Both the position numbers and the translations under genes were made by a program. A DNA stretch of 64,000 bases from Apoderus coryli. Lineage: Eukaryota; Arthropoda; Insecta; Coleoptera; Attelabidae. The notes beneath the pieces were generated by a model. It ran no database searches and was not told the origin of the DNA. It saw only the letters and a list, made by a program, of their open reading frames with translations. Shown here in pieces: positions 37,460 to 48,585 of the stretch (position 1 is its first letter; every line of letters starts with the position of its first letter). The DNA lies in NCBI GenBank assembly GCA_911728435.2, contig OU452201.1, positions 20,460,001 to 20,524,000 on the forward strand. The letters run 5' to 3'.

Positions 37460-38970
37460 TATTTTTTATTACTATAGACAGTGTATAAGTATTTACGTAC
37501 AAGAGCTACATAAATAAATACTTCTTAATACTTAATAATTCAGCCTAGTTTTACAATATAGGTTCATCAAAAGCTGCTGCAAGTTGCTACAAAAACAACA
37601 TAGAAGCTTGCTTCATCTGAGAGAATTTAATCTGAATTTGCTTGTTACAAAACACAATAAAGAACAAATTTAAGTTCATGTTTTAAAATTGAAATTAGAT
37701 TTTATTTGTTAGTTCCTTTTATGCAAGAGAAGAATTTTCATTAGTTTGTAATGAATGTATATTATGTAATCTGAAAATAAATTAAAGAATTTTGAAAGAG
37801 GGTTTATGCAAATTTTTATTATACTGTATTTCAGCTACTGCTTGGGGTTGCCTAACTGAGACACAATTTAAAAGAAAATTAAAACTGTATTTGATTCATA
37901 ACGTGTTCTACAGCTTTCAGGAGTTTATTGATACTAATGAACGGTAGTTTTCTAGCAATTGTAATTGTTCATTTGTTTGTTTATTTGTTGTTTATTTATT
38001 TATTTATTTTTTTTTTCTCTGAATGTTATTATGAGTGTTTTTATTTTAAACATTATTGTTTACATATTGACATGTCTATTAATACATGATCTGAAAGAAG
38101 TAAGGAAAGATGGAAACAAATCAGAAACTTAGGTATTTTACTTTGTTACGCCCTTTTGCTGAATAGCTCGTTTAAGTATGATCTACTTTAACGAGCTCTT
38201 CATCAAACCATTACAATATCAAAACACGTCTGCATTAAATTTCATTGTAAATAATTCATTTAAATAAGCTGACTAATTATAAGACAATTAAGTATAAGTA
38301 ACGCCGATAACATTTTTATGTATTTTTTATATTTTATTTTAATGTAATAAACTTGATAGTGTCTTTTGGCACTTATTAAAAATCATGGTGTCTTAATAAA
38401 ATAAAGTGACATGATCAAACAAATTTGACTTATTTAGGTACTTATTGTCCCTAAAAAGGGAATCTTATCGTTTTACACTTTTGTGATAAAATTAGAATCA
38501 GTTTTTTATTAATATTATAAAACACAAAAAAGTTTTTTTTTTGCGAAAAATCGTAGTTTAGGCTAATTTTAAAAGTTTCTATTCTTTCTATATAAGCGAT
38601 GTAGTGCCTATAACACTTTTCAAAAAACAAAATTTAACTCTTTATATTAGGTTATAACTATGTGTGTCATAACAAAACCCCTGTTGCAACCTCATTAGAG
38701 CACACTGCTGCTCGCACTCGCACTAATGCGAGTATAATGCAGAAACAATGAATGTTTGGCTGTTTTATTGATTTTCCGATATATACGACTTTCAATATTT
38801 TCCTATATGCTCAGCAGATATATTGGAGACCTGCAACAGCTGCTTGACTCTTGATTCACATGGAACTCATTGGTGAATTTATTGTCAGGGAGCAAGTATT
38901 TATTTACTGTTTTTGCAAAAATTATTTATTGGGATTTTTTTGGCCCAAAACAGCTTTTTCGAAAAATATC
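37460..38970. other. AT-rich spacer
   Basis: Nothing recognised beyond TTTATTTATTTATT-type runs near 37985-38010. Confidence 0.4.
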
Positions 38971-38979
38971 GTGAGCCTC

Positions 38980-39005
38980 CATCATCATCATCATCATCAT
39001 CATCA
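38980..39005 (-). repeat. (ATG)n microsatellite tail of the RTE element
   Basis: An uninterrupted run of about eight triplets at the 3' end of the LINE. Tails of this kind are made during target-primed reverse transcription by RTE-type enzymes. Confidence 0.85.
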
Positions 39006-39006
39006 C

Positions 39007-39690
39007 TCAGCTATTATTTTGCCACTCTTCTCTATCTTGAGCCATTTGTATCCAATTACTACAGATTCTTTTGATGTCATCGGTCCATCGTGTGGGGGGG
39101 CGCCCTCTACTACGATAAGCTTCGTGCCTCGGGCGCCACTCCAATAGTTTTTTAGACCATCTTCCGTCAGTTCTTCTAGCTACGTGGCCGGCCCAGTTCC
39201 ACTTTAAAGTTGTTATTTTTTCGATTACATCTATAACACCTGTTCTTTGGCGAATAATCTCGTTTGGTATTCGGTCTCTGAGGGAAACACCCAGAATAGC
39301 CCTCTCCATCGCCCGTTGGGTGACACGCAGTTTCTTTGCTGACTTTTTTGTAAGCGTCAATGTTTCGGCTCCGTATGTCATCACTGGTAATACGCACTGA
39401 TTGTATACTTTTCGTTTTAGACTGATGGGAATATCCGACTTGAAAACATACTTTAATCTTCCAAAAGATGTCCACCCCAAGCCTACTCTCCGGAGAAGTT
39501 CGCACGTCTGGTTGTCCCGTCCTATTCGGATCTCATGACCCAAATATTTGTAGGCGGTGACCTGTTCAATAGATTTGCTTCCAACAGTTATGTTTTCACT
39601 GGGGACTAGGTTTGTCATGACTTGCGTCTTTGCAAAGTTAATTCTTAGGCCAACTTCCCTTGAATCATTGTATAATTTTTCCAACATCAT
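39007..39690 (-). pseudogene. RTE reverse transcriptase, C-terminal part
   Basis: This 227-residue frame continues the RT after a frameshift: the first residues correspond to the region just past the catalytic aspartates. It then runs through RINFAKTQVMTN (the helix after the active site), YKYLGHEI (the Y-YLG motif of RTs), RRVGLGWTSFGRL, YNQCVLPVMTYGAETLTLTK, RAILGVSLRDRIPNE, TTLKWNWAGHVARR and WRPRHE-RSRGRPPTRWTDDIKR, the conserved tail of this LINE family. It ends at a TGA that merges into the microsatellite tail. It lacks the catalytic core, which lies in the preceding frame. Confidence 0.9.
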
Positions 39691-39701
39691 GGACGCTTGA
39701 T

Positions 39702-40841
39702 CTATACGGTGATAACGACGATATCGTCTGCAAATCTTAAGTTATTTAATCTTTCACCGTCTATATTTAGGCCCATTTCCCCCCATTCGATTTTCTTACA
39801 GGCATATTCGAGCAGTGTGGTGAACAGCTTTGGAGAGAGGGTATCTCCTTGACGTACACCTTGTTCTATTCGGAATGTTCTTGTGTTTTTATGTAATCTT
39901 ACACACGCCGTTGCTTTCTCATATATACCCTTAATCAGTGCAATGTACCTGTAATCAATTCTGCAGTCTGTTAATGATTTGAGCATATGTTGTTGGCTGA
40001 TTGAGTCAAAAGCTTTTTCATAGTCTACGAAAACAAGGATGAGAGGTTTATTATATTCTGTTGATTTTTCTATAAGGGTCTTGATTGTATCTAAATGGTC
40101 ATTTGTACCGTACCCTGCTCGAAATCCTGCCTGTTCTTTCGGCTGGTAAAAATCTAATTTTGGAGTTAGGCGTTTAGCAATGATCTTCATAAATAGTTTA
40201 TACAAGTGAGATAGGAGACTAATGGGTCTGTAATTTGCTAGATTACCAATGTTCCCCTTCTTGTGCATTATTACTATAGTGGCGTTGTTCCACTTTGAAG
40301 GTGTCACTCCTTGATGTAGACATTCATTAAATAATTTACATAGGGCTTTAATAACTATGTGTCCACCTTCCTTTACTGCCTCTATAACAATTTCGTCTTC
40401 TCCTGGTGACTTATTATTCTTCAACTCAGACACCGCCTTTCTTACTTCACAGTAGGTTATGTCTGGTACATCTTCAGAGCCCTGGTTCAGTATTCTTGGG
40501 ATAGGTACCTCTTCTTCATCTGGTTTTCTATAAAGTTCTTCATAGAAGTCTTCGACAATTTTTACAATTTCATCCTTGTTGGTAGTCACTTGCCCTGCCT
40601 TATTTTCTAGTTTGCAGATGTTGTGTTTTCCCACTTTTAAATTTCTACGTAAAACTTTAAGACTCTTGTTGTTTTCAATCACTGTATTTATTTTCTCTGT
40701 ATTAAATTTTCTGGTACCTTTTCTCATAGCCTTTGATATTTCTTTATTTAGTTGTCTTAGTTCCTCGTTGTTTGTGGTGTATTTGTTCTTTAGTTCTCTT
40801 CTTTTCGTTAGTAGCTGTTTTGTGCCTCTAGACAGTTTTTC
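39702..40841 (-). pseudogene. RTE reverse transcriptase, central part
   Basis: The frame encodes the RT core: KNNKSPGEDEIVIEA (K-PG-D), the WNNATIVIMHKKGN and NYRPISLLSHLYKLFMKI segment, KEQAGFRAGYGTNDHL, LILVFVDYEKAFDS (first catalytic Asp), GVRQGDTLSPKLFT and finally RFADDIVVIT, whose DD pair is the active site. It stops just after FADD, where a frameshift moves the rest into the frame starting at 39690. On its N-terminal side the frame is closed by a stop at about 40842, about 30 bases from the end of the endonuclease frame. All catalytic residues are visible, so only the frameshifts make it dead. Confidence 0.9.
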
Positions 40842-40872
40842 TTATTTTTCTCTTCTCTTTGGTTCATATCTT

Positions 40873-41475
40873 TTACGTGTCTCTTGCAACGTCGGTTCCC
40901 AGATTTTCAATACCGTCTAAGTCATGTTTTAGAGCCTCTCTGTATTCATCGGAGTTATCTATGGGATTCCATCCTAGGTTTCGTACTTTCGATAACAGCT
41001 TAGATCTTTCTCTCTTTATATTGATTTCTATTATTGCTCTTACCATTCTGTGATCACTACCAATTGAGATACTATTAAGAACCTGGACGTCATGCACTAT
41101 ATGCTTGTTATCCGAGACGATGTAATCTATCTCGTTCTTGGTAGTACCGTCTGGGCTTGCCCAAGTCCATTTTCTATTTGGCTTTTTCTTGAAAAAGGAG
41201 TTCATCGCAAATAGGTTGTGCTGCAATAAGTAGTCTAAAAGCATAGTTCCTCTATCGTTTCTGTTACCGAATCCAAACGACCCCATCGCTGTTTCGTTGT
41301 CGTCTGCCTTATGTCCTAATTTGGCATTGAAATCACCGATAATAAAAGTAAAGTGCGTGCGAACCTTTTCTATTGCTTTGGTGATGTCTTCATAAAAGTT
41401 CTCTATTTCGTCTTCACTATGCGTGGATGTTGGAGCAAAGACTTGTATTATTTTAAGACTGTATCGATCGTTCAA
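40873..41475 (-). pseudogene. RTE apurinic-like endonuclease, N-terminally truncated
   Basis: The frame gives about 200 residues of the exonuclease-endonuclease-phosphatase fold that nicks target DNA. Visible are FIIGDFNAKLG (the GDFN catalytic motif), NEIDYIVSDN (the IDY motif) and SIGSDHRMVRAII (the SDH catalytic end). The N-terminal third with its N and E catalytic motifs is missing, because the insertion was truncated at 41478, three bases before the frame. The frame has no ATG at its start; the first codon is TTG. It ends about 30 bases before the RT frame opens. Confidence 0.9.
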
Positions 41476-41489
41476 CGATGAGCCTCCAT

Positions 41490-42050
41490 AGTATCTTACA
41501 ATTTTGAAGGTATTATAAGAACGGCATAGGAAAGTTAGTTACGTTTTGAGGATATATCCACGCAGAACCTAGATTGTCAATTAAAGCAGCTGAAAAAGCA
41601 ATAATTGGAGTCTCATATTAATCTTGTCAAAGAATATTAAAATCTACCAAAATGCACAACTTCGAATTTCAAAAAATTCACCAACTCGAAGACGGTGATG
41701 TTATATTAATAATTTAAACGACGAGTTGGCATTTTCTGAAAAAACTAATTCCTAAACAAGTGTGTGGGTGGTTTTCCAAACCGTTACGGACATTAGCAAA
41801 AATTATTAAAATATGCGTAATATTATTTACGTGAACTCTTCTTGAAATCCAGGTAACGTTTTGTGAGAAAATAGCCATCAAAAATATTAACAATCTTATG
41901 AAATTAATGAAAAAGCAAAATAATATGACACAGAAATAGCAAAAAACTTTGCCTGTCATTCTTTCTGTCTTTCTCAATATTCCACACATTATCACAATTA
42001 AAAGAAAACTAGTTCATTTTCTCCTATTTAAAAAATATATTAGTCAAAAC
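41490..42050. other. Spacer, possible intron
   Basis: No feature recognised. If the exon at 42060 is real this is the start of its downstream intron, into which the RTE element is inserted in the same orientation. Confidence 0.35.
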
Positions 42051-42059
42051 TCAACTTAC

Positions 42060-42279
42060 GGATGGAGCGGTGAGCATCAAAATAGCCGCATTTAAATGCT
42101 TCAGATTCAACGTATTTGTATCTTCTTCCTCATCCTCGTTAAGTATCTGAATGGAACTCTGCCGTGACGCAAAACTTCTTTTCGAATTAATACTAGTAGC
42201 ACCATTTGGAAGGTTTGGCCTTCTGAATGGACATGCCATTGCAACTAGGATGAGTACATATTAACAATTTAGTTTGCGT
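42060..42279 (-). CDS. Probable first coding exon of an unidentified host gene
   Basis: On the minus strand the block is bounded by CTACTTTCAG just before 42279 (acceptor) and GTAAGTTG right after 42060 (donor). It contains a short 5' untranslated part, then an ATG at 42239 followed by 60 codons in phase 0. The peptide has a basic N terminus (ACPFRRPNLPN), a Ser-rich stretch (SINSKRSFASRQSSIQ), an acidic run (EDEEED) and a hydrophobic end (NAAILMLTAPS) that could start a membrane segment in the next exon. GC content is above the local background. I do not recognise the family, and no later exon is found in this window. Downstream DNA is filled by a LINE and foldbacks, as in long insect introns. 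Confidence 0.5.
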
Positions 42280-42289
42280 CTGAAAGTAG

Positions 42290-45000
42290 AGAATAAGGAA
42301 TAATCTAGTATATTTTACTTTATATCATAAGAATGTTTTTCATACAAATTAGCCTGTAACTATAAATTAAAAGCAATGTAAGACCTAATACCCTTTCCCA
42401 CCGACTTCTAGTTGAGAATAATTTGTATCGTCTAAATTTTTGTAGGTAACTAAGTGAAAATATCAGAGTCTAAAATTTTAGTTGACTAGAATATTGTATG
42501 TTTTAGCGTTAAGTTTATTCGATTGCTGACTTGCCACTGATGATGGGACTGGCCTAGTCCCGAATGGCGGATAAATTCTAAATTCTATTTAATTTATTTT
42601 GTGGAGATTTGGCTTTCATTGAAAACACTTAAATTGCAACTCCACTTAAGAATGGACTACTTTTTCAAATTAAATATAGTTTTGAGTCTAACAAGTCAAA
42701 AAAGTACTTTTCAATATGCGGTGATGCAAACAGGTGAAGGTATGTAAAGATATAATAACGGTTCTAAATTCCCCAACTTCAATGTTGCAATATCCTGCAT
42801 AAACATGATCCAAATCTTATATTATACACTGAGGGTCACTATGATTTCTGGAAATCATATATATATCTATCATTCTGTTTGCCGTGTTGGACAATGTTAG
42901 GGTATCTACTAAGTTTTCTTACTTCTTACTTGTACCTACTGTTTCTGTCCAATATTTAAACATTTTTAATTTCAAATCACAATTTGTGTAACGCCAGTTT
43001 AAAGAAATTGTCTGAGACTAGCCTGGTAAAAGCAGCCATGTTCTTGGTGACCATGTTTTCATTATTTTAATTAAGTGTAATCAGAATTTAGCCACATTAT
43101 TAAAACAATTTATTTCTTTGGTTTGGTTTTTATACCCTAAAAGTTGTATATTTTCTATGTCTTACGTTCAAACACATGTTTACCAAAGAGAATCAAGAGT
43201 TTCCCCCAACCGTTTAAATCCTAGGAGAGTAGAAACAATTGTTAATTAGCTGAGTAATTAGTTATGTACGTAATAAGACGCATTGCGATATTCCACAAAT
43301 AATTAATTCTGAGGATCAAAGGTAGGAAGGTATACAGTAAGCGAAGCATTCTTTGCAAAATTAAACGGCTTGTATAATTAATGATATAGAGGCGTAAATA
43401 TATAATTTTCTGGGATACTCTAAAAATTGGACAATAACTAATTATTCACTACGGACTTCATTAAACTTTCTGTGTATTTTTAAAAGATTTAACAAAACAA
43501 TTTTTTTCTGGTCGTGTAGAAAAATGTCACTGGAAACATGGTTTCGCGTAGGAAGAGTATAACACAAAATGTTTTGTACTTTATAGAATAATGAACGTTG
43601 ATGTGTAGCTAAAAAACATCGATGTGTTGCTAAAAAAAGGTGAGTGACAATTTCATATTCACAGTTAGGAAACATGTTGCGTACAAATTATCTGGCGGTG
43701 ATTGATATTTTGAATATAGGTAGGTACGTACAGGTCTTAACATGTAAAATCAAATAAGCAATTTTTACCAGCAATATATCAGCGATAAAATTTGAATTAT
43801 TCATGATGGCAGATTACATTAATAAAGTTATTTCTTAAAGTTGGGTTATATGATCATAAAGAACATTTTTTAAAGTAATTGAAATTATTGCAATTAATTG
43901 TAATCTAGTCCCATTTTTGTATGAAAAAAAATGTGACGAGCAGATTTTTTTCTATCCATTCTGCTTCTTTTTGTATTTTCATCTCAAGGGGCCTCAGGAT
44001 TTAAATATATTTCACAAAACCCAAAAAGAAAAAGGTAGTATATTTATTTTTTATGATCCCATATCCCAAATTAAAAGATTTTTAGAAATAATTAAAATCA
44101 AGAACTAATGAAACAGATTGTAATTGAAATTCAATCACTGGTCGCGTCAGAAAAATCCCGGTGTGATACAGAGCAACCTTAAAACGGTGGCGCGAGCTTG
44201 TGTTGTGATTAGTAATAATAATTAGAGAAATGTCTCAAATCTACCAAGAAGAAAATGTTCACATAACCGCTAATTAAACCCCTTCTGAGGGACTATTTCA
44301 ACTAAAAACAATAAGAACTGTCCTTTGCGCGAATTGAACACATACATACACAACTTCAAGTCGATGTATCAATGCGTTAGAAATATATTACTGGAATACA
44401 TACAGACACAAAAATTTTTTTCGCTCAAATTTTGGTTTTCGACGGTTTTTGACATTTTGAATTGATTAAATAACTAAACATTCTTTGAATTTTAGGGCCT
44501 TTTGATTGTTTTTGTGTCACTTTTTACGGAATATAAATTCTCAAGTTTTTTAAAATGGAATATAGGCAGTTTTCTATTGCTGTCATAATTAGTTTTAATG
44601 TGACAATAGTAATTTACGTAATAAGTCCGGAAAATAGGTTTTCTTGGACGAATAGATAAAATTCTGGAAGTAGAATAATAAATCAATGAGGCGACACATT
44701 TCTTTATTTCAATATTATACATTTTAATTCTTATTTCAATTAAACAGAACAGAAAATACTACATATTAACAGAAACATTTTAATTCTTATTTAAATTAAT
44801 ATTTATATTAAAATCCGAGCAATTGCTAACAATGAAGGGATTCCATTTGTTTGAAATGACAACAACAACGTGATTCTTCCGGTCCTAGTCCGGGAAGTAC
44901 GGACTATGCCGGGAAATGCTACGTTGTCAAAGAAAAAGCGTCCGGGAAATGGGTACATCCCGGACGGTTGCCGAAAAACATATATGTTCGAAAATTTACG
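42290..45000. other. AT-rich spacer, possible upstream intron
   Basis: No gene recognised. The stretch 44870-44970 is GC-richer (CCGGTCCTAGTCCGGGAAG and CCGGGAAATG repeats of a CCGGGA motif) and may be the edge of the transposon that follows. Confidence 0.4.
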
Positions 45001-45016
45001 ATTTGTTGAGTAAACT

Positions 45017-46110
45017 GTGCACAAAAGAAGAAAGAATTCAATTATTGGTAACATGGGATCAAACTTGAATAAGTTTATGCAATACAACAGCAATTCTTGG
45101 CGTCTAGTACCTACGTGCAGTATTGCAAGAGGAGCTGAAAAGTTCAAAAGTGGAGGTTGTATTAGAAGTTCGTATGAAAAAAGGAAAAGGGACGCCACAG
45201 TCCTAACAAATAACATTGAAAACATACTATTACACGTACAAGAAAATAAAATTATTTCTACAAATAAAATAGCCTAAATGAGTCATGTAAATTAAGACTT
45301 TTGTAATAAGGTCTTTAAAAAGGGAAAAATACGATTTGTAAAAATATCAAAATCCTCAGGAGCTGCATGAACGTAATACAGAAAGCAGAATGAAATGTTG
45401 CTTCACATGATTTGAAAACATTAACCACAATCCAGAAATACTACAAGAAATTATTTTTGAAGACGAATCTACGTTTAAACTTCACGGAGAAGTTCTCATA
45501 CAAAATTGTCCTTGGAGCCGCCAAGAATTACACGTTTACCATAGTCCAAGAACACAAAGACAACAATCTATAAATGTCTGGGTGGGTATAATCGGAACAA
45601 ATATGTATGTTTTCTGAAGTAATCCATATTAGAGAGGAGTTGAATGTGTAAGACACAAATAAAACAACGTCTACTCCACCAAACTATGTATTTATGTACA
45701 TGTTGATCATTGAAGGAAGTTTAACAGATGCGAGACACGAGATGCGAGACACCTCAAATTGCTTCAAGAGAAAATAATGCCAGCATTACAAGAAATAAAT
45801 GTGAATAATGTGATTTATCAACACGCGACGGCGCCCTAGCCCATTATTCAAGGGAAGTTCGAAATTTTTTACATCAAAATTTTCCAAATCAGTCGATTAG
45901 CAGCGGAGGACCAATTAACAGGCCATCACGGTCTGCTTATTTATCTCCTAATAATTTTATTGGGAACTAAAAACTTTAGATTAGTTTTTAAGGGAGATAT
46001 TATAAGAACTCAACAGCGAATTGTTCAAGCGTCCTCGGACGTTAGTGAAGTGAAGTTACAGCAAGTTATAAATAACTTTTATAATCGCCTGATTTAAGCA
46101 ATTTATGCAA
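45017..46110 (+). pseudogene. Tc1/mariner-superfamily transposase pseudogene, nearly full length
   Basis: Plus-strand frames cover almost the whole protein. ARGAEKFKSGGCIRSSYEKRKRDATVLT-NIENILLHVQENKIISTNKIA (45130-45277) is the helix-turn-helix and linker. ENINHNPEILQEIIFEDESTFKLHGEV (45415-45500) contains the first catalytic Asp (FEDEST). INVWVGIIGTNM follows. After a gap, VNNVIYQHATAP and HYSREVRNFLHQNFPNQSISSGGPINRPSRS-YLSPNNF (45800-45960) cover the second Asp region, where the usual QDGAP is changed to QHATAP. IIRTQQRIVQASSDVSEVKLQQVINNFYNRL ends it. Stops and shifts occur in several places, and the changed second Asp would kill it anyway. Confidence 0.8.
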
Positions 46111-46634
46111 GTCAATGGAGGAATTTCTCAAAATCTATCATTAAGTTAATGTTTATTAATATTTGCTTTTTATTTGTTTTGTTCAATACAAATGTAGGTC
46201 TTGCTTTTAGAATTATCGTTTCTTTTAATTTTAACTTATTTAGTGCACAAACAAAAAATATACCTAAGTAATTAATATAAAATCAACGGAAATGATCTAT
46301 ATCTCTCAATACATACTGGAAAACTCTGTCAAATGTGGTAATGATTATTGCACTCGAAGATAGGCATGCCAAATTTCAAAAACGCAAAAATGGAAGAAAT
46401 TATTCTCACTTATAATAGCGATGTAAAACTGTCTATGCTGTCTATGTACCATTTTAAAATAACTTGCAAACTTATATTGCTCTCAAAAGTGACAAACAAA
46501 TCATCCACGATAGCGCATCAAAATTAGTGGGGTGTTTTATTATTAACCAATGTTCCTGTGTTCCGCGATAAGAAAACTATCACGGTATATCATATCTCAG
46601 CAAACATTATTAGATATCTACTATACAAATCTCC

Positions 46635-46638
46635 CGTG
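46635..46638. repeat. Target site duplication of the errantivirus (left)
   Basis: CGTG directly precedes the left LTR and the same four bases follow the right LTR at 54142-54145. Four-base duplications are usual for gypsy-type integrases. Confidence 0.85.
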
Positions 46639-46885
46639 AATTATCTCACAACGCCGAGGATCTTTGTTTTTAAAAACTTTATTTTATTTAAAAATTACAA
46701 TTTAAGTTTCAAAATTATATCTTATACATTCAAAAGCTTCTTTCTGACTGACTGTCCTAAGTGAAAAATAGTATTAAGCAAAGTAATGAAAAAATGACTA
46801 CATAAACAATTATTAACTTATGCGAGATAAACAATATTTATCATATACATTTCATATACTTCATATGAAGATTAATTATATAATT
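46639..46885 (-). repeat. 3' LTR of the errantivirus
   Basis: The 247-bp repeat begins AATTAT and ends ATAATT, a perfect 6-bp terminal inverted repeat. I could find no difference from the LTR at 53895-54141. On the minus strand it contains a TCAGTCAG block that fits the arthropod initiator and an AATAAA poly(A) signal near its end. The env stop codon lies 8-10 bases inside it. Confidence 0.95.
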
Positions 46886-48562
46886 CCTCCCCTCGAAGAT
46901 TCAGCGAAGGAGGGTAACTGAGGTAGCTGAACATCTAACTCCTGGGGTGGTTGCGACTTGATTCGTTTGGGTCGAAGTTTCTTGTAGCACATATATAAAA
47001 CTCCGATGGTGGCGGATATGTAGATTAGAATTGTCCATACACTTGGATATTTGATGACCTTTTGAAACGTTAAATCGGCTTCATTGTTCAGAAATTGGGT
47101 TTTGATATCTTGAAGTTCATCGAGTTTAACTTCTTTTAGAGTTAAGCTCAGGTTAGGTTGAGGTGTGAACTTTACATCAACGTCTAACTCGGGAAACATA
47201 ATTGCTTGATTTTTCGTTGTTTGTTGTTTGTTTGTAATTGTCCATTCATTGACTGATAATTGACAATCAATAGGAACATCGAACAGATGAGTTCCAATCA
47301 TTTTAACAATTTCTTCTTGTTCATTACATTTTAATTTGATTGATTGAGTTGATGGAATTAACGTGATCCATAAATTGGCTTCTAGTTGCTTAAGGGTAGG
47401 CTTAGTGATAACAATTGATGTTTGTTGGCATGTGGAGGTGTTCTTTGAATTTAACAACTGGATTTCGCAAGGGTTGGCTTCGCTGGAAATCTCGCTCAAA
47501 TTTATATTGTCGCAAATGAAGAGTTTGGGTTGCATCTTCTTACAGGGGGTACCCATAAATGCGTAGTACAACTGATTTATTATTAAATATTTGTTTTGAG
47601 GTATAATAGCCTTAAACTGACCCTTCGAAAATATTGGAATTGAAAACAAATGATACATTTCGAAATTAGATGGAAACATTAAAGGAATATGTAAAATATA
47701 AGTTATTCTGTTATTAAATATATAGCTGTCGATTTTAATTATTTGTTCAATTACAGGGGTATTTTGTAAAGTTAATTCGACTGGAAATTGTTCTTCTTTA
47801 AAATGTTTTTGTAAAATAAGTAATTCTTGATAAAGATCCGAAGTTTTGATTATACTAGGATGCATAATTTGAAGTCTTGCAAATAGAATGGAATTTTCGA
47901 TATCCTGCAGAATTGAATTGATTATTTCATACATATTTATTATTTGATTTAGAACTTCTTTCATATACATAGAATTTTCTTTATAATGTTGCCTTTGTAC
48001 ATAACTTGCAAATTCTTTCACTTTCTTTTCCAATAGCTCTTCGTTATGATTTATTTGGTGAATAGTATTATTGAATTTTTCTATGAGAGTAATTGCTAAA
48101 GATCCTTGCTTATTTAATTTTGAAGATAATTCTTTTTGATTTTCTTGTAACTGTTTTATTAAACTTTCGTATCGTTCTGCATCATAGGCATCTAAGTTTC
48201 CTGTGATGGCTTTAAAGATTGAACCTATTCCATTAATAAGACCTCTTTTTGTTCGAGTTCTTTCTTGAGGAATAATTTCATTAATTTTTGTCTCCACTTT
48301 TTCTTCTATAAATCTTAAAACTTTATAATAATTTGAAACATCAGAATAATAGTCACCATGTGTATTAATTATTTTAATTATTGAATGAGTTTGAGATTTG
48401 AGTTTTTCAACTTGTTCGACTATCGGTGATAAATCGTAATAATGTATTAAAGTGTGCGAATATTCTTCTACTTTTGTCGTTCCTAATTTCAGTGGTATAA
48501 GTCCAGTATTTTTATCCAAGTTTCGTACAGTTATTTTTGTCTGTCCCAAAATCAGGGGCAAT
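46876..48562 (-). CDS. Errantiviral envelope fusion protein (Env)
   Basis: This 561-codon frame encodes an F-like (baculovirus F protein type) insect retroviral envelope. Residues 103-106 are RTKR, a furin site, followed by a Gly/Ile/Phe-rich segment like a fusion peptide. Long heptad-like helices occupy about residues 125-260. Cys residues cluster around 340-440, and one membrane span lies at about 505-525 with a ~35-residue basic/Pro-rich tail. It starts just after the pol stop, in the same frame, with no ATG near its beginning (first in-frame ATG about 200 codons in). A splice acceptor TTTTCAG ends at 48563, so translation must begin on a spliced leader (see 53578-53606). The stop codon falls inside the 3' LTR. 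No break seen. Confidence 0.92.
46886..46894 (-). promoter_or_regulatory. Polypurine tract
   Basis: GAGGGGAGG directly abuts the 3' LTR on the coding strand, the usual primer for plus-strand synthesis. It also encodes the last residues of Env. Confidence 0.85.
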
Positions 48563-48564
48563 CT
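48563..48564 (-). promoter_or_regulatory. Predicted env splice acceptor
   Basis: The AG of TTTTCAG lies a few codons after the pol stop, so the env exon begins at 48562. A pyrimidine-rich stretch precedes it. Its phase matches the donor at 53577. Confidence 0.7.
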
Positions 48565-48585
48565 GAAAAGTTCAAATTGTTTACT

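Larger units (their letters stand above)
38983..41478 (-). mobile_element. 5'-truncated RTE-clade LINE with target duplication
   Basis: The element carries endonuclease and reverse transcriptase in the order EN-RT, of the type annotated in insects as RTE endonuclease-reverse transcriptase or craniofacial development protein 2-like. It ends on the minus strand with the RT stop codon followed directly by a TGATGATG microsatellite (plus strand 38980-39005), the short-repeat tail usual for RTE elements in place of poly(A). TGAGCCTCCAT flanks both sides (38972-38982 and 41479-41489), an 11-bp target duplication. The 5' end is cut off inside the endonuclease. Two frameshifts make it inactive, but divergence seems modest. 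Confidence 0.85.

Noticed and set aside
38980..39005. Histidine-repeat protein on the plus strand (38851-39147)
   Set aside because: The His codons are the CAT microsatellite tail of the minus-strand RTE element.
39176..39505. 109-codon minus-strand frame within the RTE element
   Set aside because: It is an alternate frame of the RT C-terminal part, which has the recognisable motifs.
40576..40920. 114-codon hydrophobic plus-strand frame that looks like a membrane protein
   Set aside because: It is the antisense of the RTE reverse transcriptase; its Leu/Phe/Ser content mirrors Lys/Glu/Asn-rich codons of the real frame.
44803..45225. 140-codon minus-strand open frame
   Set aside because: It lies antisense to the transposase pseudogene at 45017-46110, whose motifs read clearly on the plus strand; the minus frame has no domain.
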